A stretch of DNA of 17,740 nt, taken from NCBI GenBank assembly GCA_050246915.1, contig JBFWVD010000091.1, positions 1 to 17,740 on the forward strand. Reading direction: 5' to 3'. How positions within the stretch are numbered: position 1 is the first letter of the stretch; every line of letters starts with the position of its first letter. The notes beneath the pieces are model-generated. The model was given only the letters and a program-made list of their open reading frames with translations, was not told the DNA's origin and made no database searches. Positions 1 through 6,911 of this stretch are shown here, in pieces. Made by a program: the position numbers and the translations under genes. This DNA comes from JBFWVD01 sp050246915. GTDB taxonomy: Bacteria; Actinomycetota; Acidimicrobiia; Acidimicrobiales; Ilumatobacteraceae.

Positions 1-2717
1 CGCACCAACTCCGCCTCGTAGTCCTCCTCGCCGAACATCGCAGAACCAACGATCACCGCCGTCACTGGCGGATCCGGGAACGCCAGAGCGAAGGCACGCA
101 AGAACACATCTTGTCCCTTCCACGGCGAGATCCGGCCCACAAGTCCAACTCGGCGTACCTCTCGCGTCTGATCGCGGCGTGGCCCGGCTTCGGTCACGCT
201 GTCGAACACCACTGGGCTGGGAACCACCGAGCGGATTCGTCGCACGCGTCCAAGCGTGGTCATCGTCGATGCCGAGTTGCTGATGAGCGCGTTTGGCAGC
301 ACTTTGGCCGCGAGGCGCACCATGGCGACGGCGGGCTTGGGTAGGTAGTCGTCAGCGATGCGATCTCTGACATGCCAGATGACGGGCACGCGGGCCATGC
401 GTCCGGCAACCGCTCCGTACAGCGCTGCTTTCAAGGTGTTGGTGTGGATGAGGTCGGGCCGCATCTCCTCCAGTCGCATCTGCAACAACCGGCAGTATCG
501 ATACGTGTCGATCACGGCAGCCAGCGGAAGCCCCGCTGGCGCGACGTTGTCCTTCTTCACCCCGCGGGCTCGTTCCGACATGGGGAGGACCTCGACGATG
601 GCCCCCGTTTTGCGGAGCCGATCGACGAGCGGTCCATCCTCGGCGAGGATCACGTGGCGCTCGACATCGCCGAGCGCGGGAAGCAGGCGTGCCAACGCCA
701 GTTCGCCCCCCGACAGGCGTGCTGTATGCCCGAGGTACACCACTGTCAACGGACGCTCGGCACGGCAGAGGGCTAGCTGCGTGTCGAACGCCTCCGCGCG
801 TTCCGACCACGACGGGGCGTTCCGCTTCGCAAGACCCGGCTCGGTCTGCAGGGCCGCGGAGACTGCGTCAATGAACATTGACGCATCGGCGATGGTGAAC
901 GTGTCGTGCAACTCCCGGAATCCGGCCACTGGCGTGGCCACCACGGGTCGATCGACGCACAGCAACTCATACGCCTTGATCGGATCGAGCGATTCGGTGA
1001 ACTCGTTCACCGCATGCGGGACGATGAGCACGTTGGCGTGTTGCAGATACGCGGGCACCTGCTCGTACGGACGGGACCCGAGCAGATGGATGTTCGGGTG
1101 AGTTCCGAGCGCGTCACTGACTGCTTGCGGCAGCACGTTGGGGCCGACGAGCACCAACTGCAACTGCGGTTGCTCTCGGGCGAGGCGCTCCACCAGCGCG
1201 GTGTCGATCCGCTGTTGATGCAACGTGCCGACGTAGACGGCGGTTGGGGCGTCTGGCAGGTCGGCGGGACGTGGCTGCTCCCGCTCGAAGAACGCCGCGT
1301 CCACCGCGTTCGGGATGAGCGTGACGTTGCGCCGATGGGCCCGTGATTGCTCCAGCCCCGGCGAGCACACGACGACACGCGCGCAACGATCGAAGAGCAC
1401 GTCTTCGTTGGCGAGGATTCGCTGTCGTTCCGCGCCCGATGTTGCCAAGGCCCAGTCATCGGTCATGTCATAGAGCGCGGGCCACCTGGTCGCTTCGACC
1501 AACGATGCGTACGTCGGGTCGTTGACCCACAACGTCGGTCGGACCATTCCCAGCCTTCTCGCGGCGCGTCTCACCTGGCGAGCCAATGATTGGTCGGCAT
1601 ATCGGCCGAGCTTGCGGGGCAGCACTTTGCGCGGCTGGAGTTGAAGCACCTGCGGGAACCCCGCAACTTGGCGCAAGCCCCGCCGACGCCGATGTCCTCC
1701 TCGCCCACGGAGCCAGTGCACAACATCGAACGCTGGCTCGACCCAGAGGATCTGCCGGTTCGGATCGCGTCGCAACAGTTCTTGCACCAGGAACTGGTTG
1801 CGTCGCCACACCTCGTCCCACGGCTCCAACGAGCACACCACGATCGGCGAGCCATCGATGTGTATGACCTCGGGATGCGAGCGCAGTACGCGGCGTTGGC
1901 GGCCGATCACCCGCCGGCGATACGTCGTACGCGCGTCTCCTGGTGAACGGAGGCGCAGTATCGGATAGCGCAGGAGTGACCCGACGAGCAGCGCACGGCG
2001 ATGCGACCGCAGCGCGGTCGGTCCCTCGTGCTTGGCGATGAAGTGATCGGTGCCGCGAAGGAAGTGTTCGAGCGTGACCTCCCCGAGGGCCGGTCCGCTT
2101 GCCCCACCGATATGGCGCACCTCTGCGTGATCGACCAACCGCACCGTGAACCCTGCGTCGGACGCGCGTTTGCAGTAGTCGCTCTCCTCGCCGTACAGCC
2201 AGAACCGCTCGTCGAATTCACCGAGCTTGTCCCACACGGTTCGCCGCGTGAGCAGGCACGCACCGATCACGAAGCCGGTCGGCCGCCGGTCGAACCACCT
2301 CAGCAGTCCGAGCGCTTCGTACCAACTCGCCCGAGCGGTAGGAAATGGCCACGCTGGGCGCTGTGGCTCGCCGTTGGGTCGACGCAATCGGGGCCCCGCG
2401 ACAGCGCATGACGGGTCCGCGTCGAGCGCAGCCATCATGCATTCGAGTGCCGCGGCGGACACGATCGCGTCTGGGTTGAGGAGTAGGACGAGGTCGTTCG
2501 TGCCCACGGCCACACCCTGATTGACCGCCGCAGCAAATCCTCGGTTCGTCGTGTTGCGGATGACCGCCGCCCCAGCAGAGGCGCCAATACCGGCAGAACC
2601 GTCGCTCGACGCGTTGTCGACAACAACGACATCGCACCAGTCGGGCAGCGATGACAGGCAGTCGGCCAGATGATCCGCGGATTGGTACGTCACGACGACG
2701 ACATCGAGCCGAGTCAT
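1..2717 (-). CDS. Three-domain glycosyltransferase fusion (GT2 + GT + GT4), 3' end beyond window
   Basis: I translated this minus-strand frame from the ATG at 2717 to the left edge and found 905 codons without a stop, so the C-terminus is missing. Residues 1 to about 275 form a GT-A family 2 domain: VVVVTYQSADHL near 5-16, VVVVDNASSDGS near 30-41, a LLLNPDA metal-site strand near 78-84, and WLYGEESDY near 173-181, as in rhamnosyltransferase-like enzymes. Residues of about 288-650 form a GT-B fold recalling teichuronic-acid-type transferases, with SLEPWDEVWRRNQ near 296-308 and SLDPIKAYELL near 576-586. Residues from about 656 begin a family 4 domain (HTARLSGGELALARLLP; LVGRISPWKGQD near 859-870), which the edge cuts. 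The ATG overlaps the upstream gene's TGA by 4 bases (ATGA). It probably adds several sugars during cytoplasmic assembly of a surface polysaccharide. The substrates cannot be read from the sequence. Confidence 0.85.
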   Translation of the reverse strand, partial: MTRLDVVVVTYQSADHLADCLSSLPDWCDVVVVDNASSDGSAGIGASAGAAVIRNTTNRGFAAAVNQGVAVGTNDLVLLLNPDAIVSAAALECMMAALDADPSCAVAGPRLRRPNGEPQRPAWPFPTARASWYEALGLLRWFDRRPTGFVIGACLLTRRTVWDKLGEFDERFWLYGEESDYCKRASDAGFTVRLVDHAEVRHIGGASGPALGEVTLEHFLRGTDHFIAKHEGPTALRSHRRALLVGSLLRYPILRLRSPGDARTTYRRRVIGRQRRVLRSHPEVIHIDGSPIVVCSLEPWDEVWRRNQFLVQELLRRDPNRQILWVEPAFDVVHWLRGRGGHRRRRGLRQVAGFPQVLQLQPRKVLPRKLGRYADQSLARQVRRAARRLGMVRPTLWVNDPTYASLVEATRWPALYDMTDDWALATSGAERQRILANEDVLFDRCARVVVCSPGLEQSRAHRRNVTLIPNAVDAAFFEREQPRPADLPDAPTAVYVGTLHQQRIDTALVERLAREQPQLQLVLVGPNVLPQAVSDALGTHPNIHLLGSRPYEQVPAYLQHANVLIVPHAVNEFTESLDPIKAYELLCVDRPVVATPVAGFRELHDTFTIADASMFIDAVSAALQTEPGLAKRNAPSWSERAEAFDTQLALCRAERPLTVVYLGHTARLSGGELALARLLPALGDVERHVILAEDGPLVDRLRKTGAIVEVLPMSERARGVKKDNVAPAGLPLAAVIDTYRYCRLLQMRLEEMRPDLIHTNTLKAALYGAVAGRMARVPVIWHVRDRIADDYLPKPAVAMVRLAAKVLPNALISNSASTMTTLGRVRRIRSVVPSPVVFDSVTEAGPRRDQTREVRRVGLVGRISPWKGQDVFLRAFALAFPDPPVTAVIVGSAMFGEEDYEAELV

Positions 2718-3811
2718 GCGGGCGCGCCATTCGCGACCGCCCGGTAGAGGTCGACGTGCTCTTGGGCGATCGAGGCCCAGCTGTAGTGCGCGGCGCGGCG
2801 AACGCCATTGGCCGAGAGCTCGGCCCGTCGATCGGGTCGGCCGGCAAGATCATCGATGGCCTGACGCCATGCATCGGCATCGTCGGGAGCGACCACCACA
2901 CCAGCGTCGCCGAGAACCTCAGGGAGGGCTCCCGCGTTCGACGCGATCACCGGTACGCCCGAGGCCATCGCCTCGACGACAACGCGACCGAACTGCTCCA
3001 TCCAGTTCGCTCGTATCTGCGAGGGCACGACGAGCACGTCGAACGTTCGATACACCGCAGGAAGATCATCGTGTGGCAAGGCGCCATGAAATGTCACCGG
3101 GGCATGGTTCTGCGACGCGTGCGTCCTCAACGTTTCCGCATGCGGGCCGGTGCCATAGACGTGGAGGTGGTGCGTCGTGCCGGTCACGGCATCGATCGCG
3201 ACACGAACGCCTTTGTGCTCTTCGAGGCGGCCGACGTAGCCGACGGACAGCGGGCCGACCGTGTCCGACGTGGAGCGGGGGGTGAAGCGTGTGACGTCGA
3301 CTCCCAAACCGATGAGGCGAACAGCACCGCTGAATCCCTTGTCCCGAAAGATCTTCCCCGCCTCCTCGTTGCACACATAGGTGCCCGCACAGCGCCGGAA
3401 CGCGCGCTGTTCGAACAATCGGAACGGCCACGGATAGCGCTTGGCGATGTTCTGTGCGCCGTAGAACATCATCGGCGTTCTCCGGTGACCGCACAGCAGC
3501 GCCAGGAGGCGAACCTCTGCGTGGGCCAGACTCGCTGGCTCCTCGTGCACATCGATGATGTCGACATCGTTGTGCCACAACAACTTCAGTAGAGCAATCG
3601 GGTCGTACACGAACCGATACGGATGACGCCCCACTGTCCGAACCGGACGGACGAAGGTGTCGTCGCCGAGGTCTGCGGTGACGACGGTTCCCCCCTCGTT
3701 CCATCGCCGTGCGCATGCCAGTGTCACGTCGATATCGATCGCCCGCATGTGGCGGTCTCGGGCTCGCCACGCGGATACGACGCCCGAGTGGTACACGCGT
3801 AGGACCCTCAC
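2714..3811 (-). CDS. Family 4 glycosyltransferase
   Basis: This 365-residue protein has a GT-B layout. The N-terminal domain begins VRVLRVYHSGVV, and the donor domain contains VGYVGRLEEHKG (R195 and K200 contact the nucleotide-sugar phosphates in this family). The acceptor-side EX7E motif is EQFGRVVVE (E272, E280), followed by AMASGVPVIAS and GALPEVLGDAG. I chose the GTG at 3811 because it overlaps the TGA of the upstream polymerase gene (GTGA) and gives the normal N-terminus. A start at 3928 would add 39 residues that lie inside the upstream gene in another frame. The next gene starts with an ATGA overlap at 2717. It is likely a cytoplasmic or membrane-associated transferase building the repeat unit that the adjacent Wzy-like protein polymerises. 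The sugar is unknown. Confidence 0.9.
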   Translation of the reverse strand: MRVLRVYHSGVVSAWRARDRHMRAIDIDVTLACARRWNEGGTVVTADLGDDTFVRPVRTVGRHPYRFVYDPIALLKLLWHNDVDIIDVHEEPASLAHAEVRLLALLCGHRRTPMMFYGAQNIAKRYPWPFRLFEQRAFRRCAGTYVCNEEAGKIFRDKGFSGAVRLIGLGVDVTRFTPRSTSDTVGPLSVGYVGRLEEHKGVRVAIDAVTGTTHHLHVYGTGPHAETLRTHASQNHAPVTFHGALPHDDLPAVYRTFDVLVVPSQIRANWMEQFGRVVVEAMASGVPVIASNAGALPEVLGDAGVVVAPDDADAWRQAIDDLAGRPDRRAELSANGVRRAAHYSWASIAQEHVDLYRAVANGAPA

Positions 3812-5115
3812 GTAGATACAGGCGCCCGTCTCGAGGCCGATGTGGTGACAGCCGTCGGTGTTGGCGCCCTTTCGGCCAGCGCCATGCCGATGACCACGAA
3901 CGGCAACGTCAGCGTTCCTGCCACCCACCAGATGTCGAACTGCGTGTTCACCAAACGCGTGAGCAGCAGCATCGACGCCAAGGACGCGAACTCGGTCCGC
4001 TGGCTACGGAGGAGCATCCAGAGCCACGCGAGAAGCACGACGAGACCGGCCGTGCCGACGATCCCGCTCTCGGCCAGGTTGACCACGACGATGTTGTGGG
4101 GCTCACCAAAGGTCGACTCGCCGGCGGCCGTGGCCTCAGCGAAGAACGCAGGATCTCGAAAGAACCTCACACCTACCCCGGTCAAGGGACTGTCTCGCCA
4201 TTGGTCGAGCGCGTAGTCATTGGTGAGGCGCCGCGAGTTGTAGCTGTTGAACCGATTCGTGGTGTCGTTGATGCCGACATCATCGAAGGTGACCGCAACG
4301 AGCGTGATCGCCGCGAGTGCGCTGACGAGCGCAGCGAAGCGGAGACCTGCGGTCCGATTTCGTTGAACGGACGCGATGGCCATCGTGGCGATCAGGGCGA
4401 TGGCGGCACCCCTGCTCTGCGTCGCGGCCAGACCGGCGAGCAGAGTGACCATGACGGCGAGCCGCACCGGACTCGGCAGTCCGAGCAGCCTCGGTGCAAG
4501 CAGAACGATGACAAGGGTCATCGCCAGGAGCCCGCCGGCGGCATTCTTGTGAATGCCGAACGGGTATGCCGGATCGAAGCCACTCGTCACTGTGTCGAGG
4601 ACGGCGCGGATGGCGTGCGCCGTCGACACCGCGAGCAAGAGACGTAGGACGAGCCTCGTCTTCCCGACCTGGGCTATGGCGGCTCCCACTGCGATCGAGC
4701 CCCCGAGCAACATGCCGCGGTGAAGGAGTTCGATCCCGGCTCGCTCCGTCGGCTGTGCGGCCACGGCGATGAGCAGGATGCCGAGATAGGTGGCGACGGC
4801 CATGAGCGCGCTGCGCACTCTCGCGGATTCCCACGGGACGAATCGAAGCCCGAGCGCGGTCCCGGCTACCAGTGACACGTCGGAAACCGACATGTTGATC
4901 GAGGATGGTCCGGCTCTCATGAGTAGCCAAACGCTGGGGAGCACGAGCACCGGTATGACCCACGGTGCGATGGCGGTGGCGATCAACGCGGAAGTGGCGC
5001 CGACGATGAGGACGGGAGCCCAGTCTGGACCGCTGACCGCAACGGCAATGGCGACCTCGGTGACGGCGATGGCGAGTGCCGCCAAGACATGGTGCCGTTG
5101 TGGATGGAGGCTCAC
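3808..5115 (-). CDS. O-antigen ligase / Wzy-like polymerase membrane protein
   Basis: This is a 435-residue polytopic membrane protein with about ten hydrophobic segments. It shows the Wzy_C/O-antigen-ligase pattern: FGIHKNAAGGLLAM near 186-199, then a large hydrophilic loop holding DSPLTGVGVRFF (about 308-319) and the PHN signature (339-341) followed by LAESGIVGTAGLVVLLAWLW. Such proteins polymerise or ligate undecaprenyl-linked glycans on the outer face of the membrane. I chose the GTG at 5115 over the in-frame GTG at 5130 because AAGGAG lies 6 bases before 5115 and would otherwise sit inside the coding sequence. It is the first gene of the minus-strand operon, followed through a GTGA overlap by a family 4 glycosyltransferase. 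Polymerase and ligase cannot be told apart from sequence alone. Confidence 0.88.
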   Translation of the reverse strand: MSLHPQRHHVLAALAIAVTEVAIAVAVSGPDWAPVLIVGATSALIATAIAPWVIPVLVLPSVWLLMRAGPSSINMSVSDVSLVAGTALGLRFVPWESARVRSALMAVATYLGILLIAVAAQPTERAGIELLHRGMLLGGSIAVGAAIAQVGKTRLVLRLLLAVSTAHAIRAVLDTVTSGFDPAYPFGIHKNAAGGLLAMTLVIVLLAPRLLGLPSPVRLAVMVTLLAGLAATQSRGAAIALIATMAIASVQRNRTAGLRFAALVSALAAITLVAVTFDDVGINDTTNRFNSYNSRRLTNDYALDQWRDSPLTGVGVRFFRDPAFFAEATAAGESTFGEPHNIVVVNLAESGIVGTAGLVVLLAWLWMLLRSQRTEFASLASMLLLTRLVNTQFDIWWVAGTLTLPFVVIGMALAERAPTPTAVTTSASRRAPVST

Positions 5116-5121
5116 CCGGGA

Positions 5122-5127
5122 CTCCTT
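5122..5127 (-). promoter_or_regulatory. Shine-Dalgarno site AAGGAG that sets the start of the Wzy-like gene
   Basis: Read on the minus strand, AAGGAG (5127 to 5122) is followed by TCCCGG and then GTG at 5115. The 6-base spacing supports that start over the GTG at 5130, which lies upstream of the site. Confidence 0.6.
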
Positions 5128-5144
5128 CACCGATCGAAGTGTTG

Positions 5145-5171
5145 AGCATAGGACCGATGGAGATCTGTCGA
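5145..5171 (-). promoter_or_regulatory. Possible promoter of the polysaccharide operon
   Basis: In the 94-base gap between the two divergent genes, the minus strand reads TCGACA (5171-5166, five of six matches to TTGACA) and TATGCT (5150-5145) with a 15-base spacer. The spacer is short, so this is a tentative housekeeping-type promoter. It would place transcription start just ahead of the AAGGAG site. Confidence 0.3.
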
Positions 5172-5209
5172 CAGGGGCGACGCGGGGTCATCTCTGGCAC
5201 GCTCGCGAG

Positions 5210-6226
5210 GTGGCCCGGGATCGCTTGCGCATCGCCCACGTCATTTGCACCAGTTCGTTTGCCGGAGCTGAGCGGGCCGTGACCATCTCGGCGCGTGCGA
5301 TGGCCGATCGAGGTCATCACGTCACGGTGCTCGGAGGTGAGCCGGCGGCGATGGCGCACCACCTGGCTGACGCCGCGATCTCGCTCGTGCCGATCAGCGG
5401 TCTCCGTGGCGCTGTGAAGGCACTTCGTGAGCTCGATGGGCTCGACGTTGTCCACGCTCACATGACTGCGGCGGAGGCCGCCGTGCTCCTCAGCGGCACA
5501 CATCGGCGTGCTGCGTTCGTGGTGACGCGCCACTTCGCGCAGCAGCGTGGTTCGTCCCCGATCGGGCGCGTGGTGAGGATGGGGATGAATCGTGTGGCGC
5601 ACACCGAGGTCGCCATCTCCCGTTACGTCGCTGATCGCATCGCTGAGCCCTCGACCGTGATTCATTTTGGTCTGCCCGACAGCGGCGCCGTGGCACTCCA
5701 GGCCAAGACGGTGGTTGCCATCCAGCGACTGGAGGCCGAGAAGGACACGATCACGGCGGTGAGAGCATGGTCGAGGAGTCGGTTCGCTGGTGAAGGATGG
5801 AAGCTCGAGATCGCCGGCGATGGATCTGAGCGTGACATCCTCGAGCGCGAGGCCGCTTCGCTCGGCGTCGGGTCATCGATCGAGTTCCTCGGTCGCGTCA
5901 CCGATGTCGATTCCCTCCGGGCGCGAGCATCGATTCAGCTCGCCACACCGCCCGGCGAGCACTTCGGGTTGAGCGTCCTCGAAGCGATGGCCGCGGGGCT
6001 TCCCGTCATCGCCGCCGACGGGGGAGCGCATCGCGAGTTGCTCGGTGATGACGGCGTGTACTTCACGCCCGGCGATGCCGATGCGCTCACCGCCGCGCTT
6101 GATTCGATGCACGAGGACCTGGGGTCGCTCGGCCAGATCGGAGCAGCTCTCCAGGCCCGGCAACGTGCGAAGTTCTCGCTCGCCGCCCACGGTGAACTTC
6201 TTGAGTTCGCGTATAGGTCACTGTGA
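5210..6226 (+). CDS. Family 4 glycosyltransferase, first gene of the precursor operon
   Basis: This 338-residue GT-B protein has LRIAHVICTSSFAGAERAVT at the N-terminus (glycine-rich acceptor loop), then VVHAHMTAAEA, VVAIQRLEAEKDT (donor-side R/K), and the EX7E motif EHFGLSVLE (E250, E258) followed by AMAAGLPVIAADGGAHRELLG. The start is GTG 5210, with a TTG at 5222 as the alternative. Residues further upstream in this frame are antisense to the Wzy-like gene and look non-coding. The gene diverges from the polysaccharide operon and lies 37 bases ahead of the B1 gene in the same direction, so it is probably co-transcribed with the RiPP precursor and cyclase. It may glycosylate the peptide product, or simply belong to the polysaccharide genes around it. 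The sequence does not decide which. Confidence 0.88.
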   Translation: MARDRLRIAHVICTSSFAGAERAVTISARAMADRGHHVTVLGGEPAAMAHHLADAAISLVPISGLRGAVKALRELDGLDVVHAHMTAAEAAVLLSGTHRRAAFVVTRHFAQQRGSSPIGRVVRMGMNRVAHTEVAISRYVADRIAEPSTVIHFGLPDSGAVALQAKTVVAIQRLEAEKDTITAVRAWSRSRFAGEGWKLEIAGDGSERDILEREAASLGVGSSIEFLGRVTDVDSLRARASIQLATPPGEHFGLSVLEAMAAGLPVIAADGGAHRELLGDDGVYFTPGDADALTAALDSMHEDLGSLGQIGAALQARQRAKFSLAAHGELLEFAYRSL

Positions 6227-6263
6227 GGACATCTCGCTGGTGTGGTTGGTAGGTTCGACGGCG

Positions 6264-6548
6264 ATGGGCGAAGCAGGCAGCGAAAAGTGGTCGGTTCGAA
6301 CCGAAGGTGTCGTGTGGCGCCGCGTCGGCGACGACATCATCCTCATGGATCTTGGTCCGTCGGTGTATCACTCGCTGCGCGGCGTTGGAGCCGATGTGTG
6401 GGCGCTCTTGGCCGATGGACCACTTCCGATCGGTGACGTCGTGTCCAAACTCCTCGATGAGTACGAGGTCGAGCAAGCACTGCTCCGGAGTGATGTCGAA
6501 TCGTTCCTGCAGAGACTGCAAGCTGCAGGACTTGCCGACTTGGTGTGA
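6264..6548 (+). CDS. PqqD-like RiPP recognition protein (lasso B1 type)
   Basis: This 94-residue protein matches the PqqD/lasso-B1 winged-helix pattern in length and motif order: VVWRRVGDDIILMDL, then VYHSLRGVGADVWALLADGPLPIGDVV with the helix-forming L..Y.V stretch, a DVESFLQRL helix, and a terminal GLADLV. B1 proteins bind the precursor leader, mainly through its YxxP segment, and deliver it to the B2 peptidase. The matching leader is encoded 57 bases downstream. The ATG at 6264 is preceded by GGTAGG about 10 bases away. An in-frame GTG at 6240 would add eight residues and cannot be excluded. Unlike most split lasso clusters, the B2 partner is not adjacent but about 8.4 kb away on the other strand. 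Confidence 0.85.
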   Translation: MGEAGSEKWSVRTEGVVWRRVGDDIILMDLGPSVYHSLRGVGADVWALLADGPLPIGDVVSKLLDEYEVEQALLRSDVESFLQRLQAAGLADLV

Positions 6549-6565
6549 ACACCTAGGGGTGTCGG
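6549..6565 (+). promoter_or_regulatory. Palindromic motif upstream of the precursor gene (copy 1)
   Basis: ACACC-TAGG-GGTGT at 6549-6562 is a perfect 5-bp inverted repeat starting right after the B1 stop codon. The stretch 6550-6565, CACCTAGGGGTGTCGG, matches 15 of 16 bases with 15077-15092. It ends six bases before the candidate -35 of the precursor promoter, the usual place for an activator site. A weak hairpin in a B1-precursor transcript is the other reading. Confidence 0.45.
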
Positions 6566-6570
6566 CGTCC

Positions 6571-6599
6571 CTGACACTCACTTCGCCCGTGCGTAAGGT
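6571..6599 (+). promoter_or_regulatory. Candidate precursor promoter giving a leaderless mRNA
   Basis: CTGACA (6571-6576, five of six matches to TTGACA) and TAAGGT (6594-6599, fitting the actinobacterial TANNNT -10) are separated by 17 bases. A start six or seven bases past the -10 falls on the precursor ATG at 6606, so the transcript would be leaderless. The AAGGTGA at 6595-6601 could instead be a Shine-Dalgarno site four bases before the ATG on a longer transcript. Confidence 0.4.
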
Positions 6600-6605
6600 G
6601 ACGGC

Positions 6606-6761
6606 ATGTCGAAGAAGCCGTATGTCGCCCCCGAACTGGTCACGCTTGGTGATGTCATCGAGATCACGCAGGCAAACTTCGAGATCAACAGTGTTCCCGA
6701 CGCCAACTTTGACGGACCGCCGTTCGGTTTTGAGTTCACCGACAACATCGCTGGGAACTGA
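6606..6761 (+). CDS. Lasso-family RiPP precursor peptide
   Basis: This 51-residue peptide has leader residues 6-21 (YVAPELVTLGDVIEIT) that match the lasso consensus YxxPxLxxxGxxxxxT at every fixed position: Y6, P9, L11, G15 and T21. In known lasso precursors the Thr is the penultimate leader residue, so cleavage is expected after Q22, leaving a 29-residue core beginning ANFEINSVPD. The core then carries ANFDGPPFGF and ends NIAGN. Acidic core residues are E4, D10, D14, E21 and D24, with none at positions 7, 8 or 9. The core contains ANFE and ANFD ten residues apart. Its TGA is in frame with the downstream cyclase. The B1 gene lies just upstream. It is strongly supported as a precursor, but whether the product is a true lasso is open. 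Confidence 0.85.
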   Translation: MSKKPYVAPELVTLGDVIEITQANFEINSVPDANFDGPPFGFEFTDNIAGN

Positions 6762-6911
6762 CGCACACTGCGACTGCCTGTAGCTCAGTACGCGCCGAGC
6801 CTCGAGTACATCGTCAAGTCCGACGGCTCGCTCCGCCCGCGTCAAGCCTTCTCACGTGGAGACCCGCGCGTTGTACTGGAGGATCGCCTTGCTGCCCTGC
6901 TTCGAAGGCCT

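Noticed and set aside
4790..5209. 140-residue N-terminal extension of the glycosyltransferase at 5210
   Set aside because: It overlaps the divergent Wzy-like gene antisense, and the family N-terminus begins at LRIAHVI.
4280..5665. 461-codon open frame on the minus strand
   Set aside because: It lies across the Wzy-like gene and the divergent glycosyltransferase in a frame with His/Arg-rich composition and no motifs. It is a shadow of high-GC coding sequence.
6549..6562. Hairpin after B1 read as an intrinsic terminator
   Set aside because: The stem is only 5 bp with no T-tract, and the same motif recurs in another promoter region, so a regulatory site fits better.
6762..6911. Remnant of a decayed glutaminase domain of the cyclase
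   Set aside because: The roughly 50 residues here match only the segment that leads into the synthetase domain. No N-terminal Cys motif or further remnant is visible, because the intact precursor and B1 genes occupy the upstream sequence.
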